Assembly (NCBI GenBank): GCA_039090855.1 | Contig: CM076999.1 | Location: 112,591,072 to 112,655,071, forward strand | Direction of reading: 5' to 3' | Source: Macrothele yani | Lineage: Eukaryota; Arthropoda; Arachnida; Araneae; Macrothelidae | DNA: 64,000 bases | In this document: piece by piece, positions 63,630-64,000 of the stretch | Layout of the letters: each line of letters begins with the position of its first letter | Numbering within the stretch: position 1 is the first letter of the stretch | Made by a program: the position numbers and the translations under genes | Notes under the pieces: generated by a model | Told to the model about the DNA's origin: nothing | The model's database searches: none | Seen by the model: only the letters and a program-made list of their open reading frames with translations

Positions 63630-64000
63630 TGCGAGATAATCCTTATCAATATCGAAAGATAAGTTATAAATTAGTCACATGGCGCAAAATCGTTAAATCT
63701 ATATAAAAAAAATAAATAGCTACGGGACCTCAGCTGACTGTCAGTTATAATCCACAGAGGAAGACCGACATGTTTCGAGAAAATAGCTTTAATACAGGAA
63801 GAGGAAATGTTACTGCCACCGTTAAGTTTCCTACTCATAAACACTTTAATATTTCGTTCTTCACGCGAACAGGAATATTTGGAATCACCTCACCTTTCCT
63901 TTGCGCACATGACGGCTTTGTGAAACGGCTAACCCACTCCCGTTTATTCTCATCATGTTCTGTTTACATAAAAAAAAAAAAAAAAAAAAAAAAAAGAAAG
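63630..64000. other. 5' flank of the receptor gene
   Basis: On the minus strand a TTTATATAG box lies at about 63,696-63,705, some 70-75 bases before the receptor start, a possible promoter. A poly-A tract ends the window (63,969-63,994). No other gene seen. Confidence 0.35.

Overview
The window is animal nuclear DNA, most likely from an arthropod with a large, transposon-rich genome. An insect is my best guess. The reasons are an insect-type gustatory receptor with the TYxxxxxQF signature, a very abundant tRNA-derived SINE, Tc1/mariner, hAT, Harbinger and Penelope elements, and an integrated Maverick/Polinton (adintovirus-like) element. The species cannot be fixed from sequence alone. Almost nothing here is ordinary host coding sequence; the receptor and one SWIM-finger exon are the only candidate host genes.

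Bases 1-13.2 kb are the larger part of an AT-rich Polinton/adintovirus-like element cut by the left window edge. Transcription diverges from an array of 20-bp repeats at about 3.5 kb. The leftward block carries the virion genes: major capsid protein (partial), a small broken gene, penton-like protein, adenain-type protease, a pX-like core peptide and two small genes. The rightward block carries a small acidic protein, packaging ATPase, a membrane protein, a phospholipase A2/zinc-ribbon fusion, a retroviral-type integrase with chromodomain, a zinc-finger protein, protein-primed DNA polymerase B and four small genes. Most start codons lie inside a conserved T(A/T)ATAAATG motif. At least six genes carry single-base frameshifts in A/T runs, and a SINE sits downstream of the integrase.

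Bases 13.5-39.3 kb are layered transposon remains: a mariner relic, two Penelope-like insertions with target-site duplications (one with inverted arms carrying hammerhead ribozymes), a Harbinger relic, a Tc1-like element inside a 60-bp tandem repeat, a decayed hAT holding a tandem array of eleven SINE units, and a non-LTR retrotransposon whose ORF1 is split by a SINE. Bases 39,321-48,679 are one uninterrupted satellite: 468 units of 20 bp with a single one-base deletion, organised into multi-kilobase higher-order duplications. It starts inside a broken SINE and ends against a Tc1 relic.

Bases 48.7-56.7 kb hold more SINEs, an 8-bp-TSD MITE, and a tRNA-like inverted repeat interrupted by an LTR-like insertion. 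From about 56.8 to 62.5 kb a degenerate tandem repeat, split by two Tc1-like elements, runs directly into the 3' end of the gustatory receptor gene (62,440-63,629, minus strand). Its units are decayed copies of the receptor's terminal coding segment and 3' flank.
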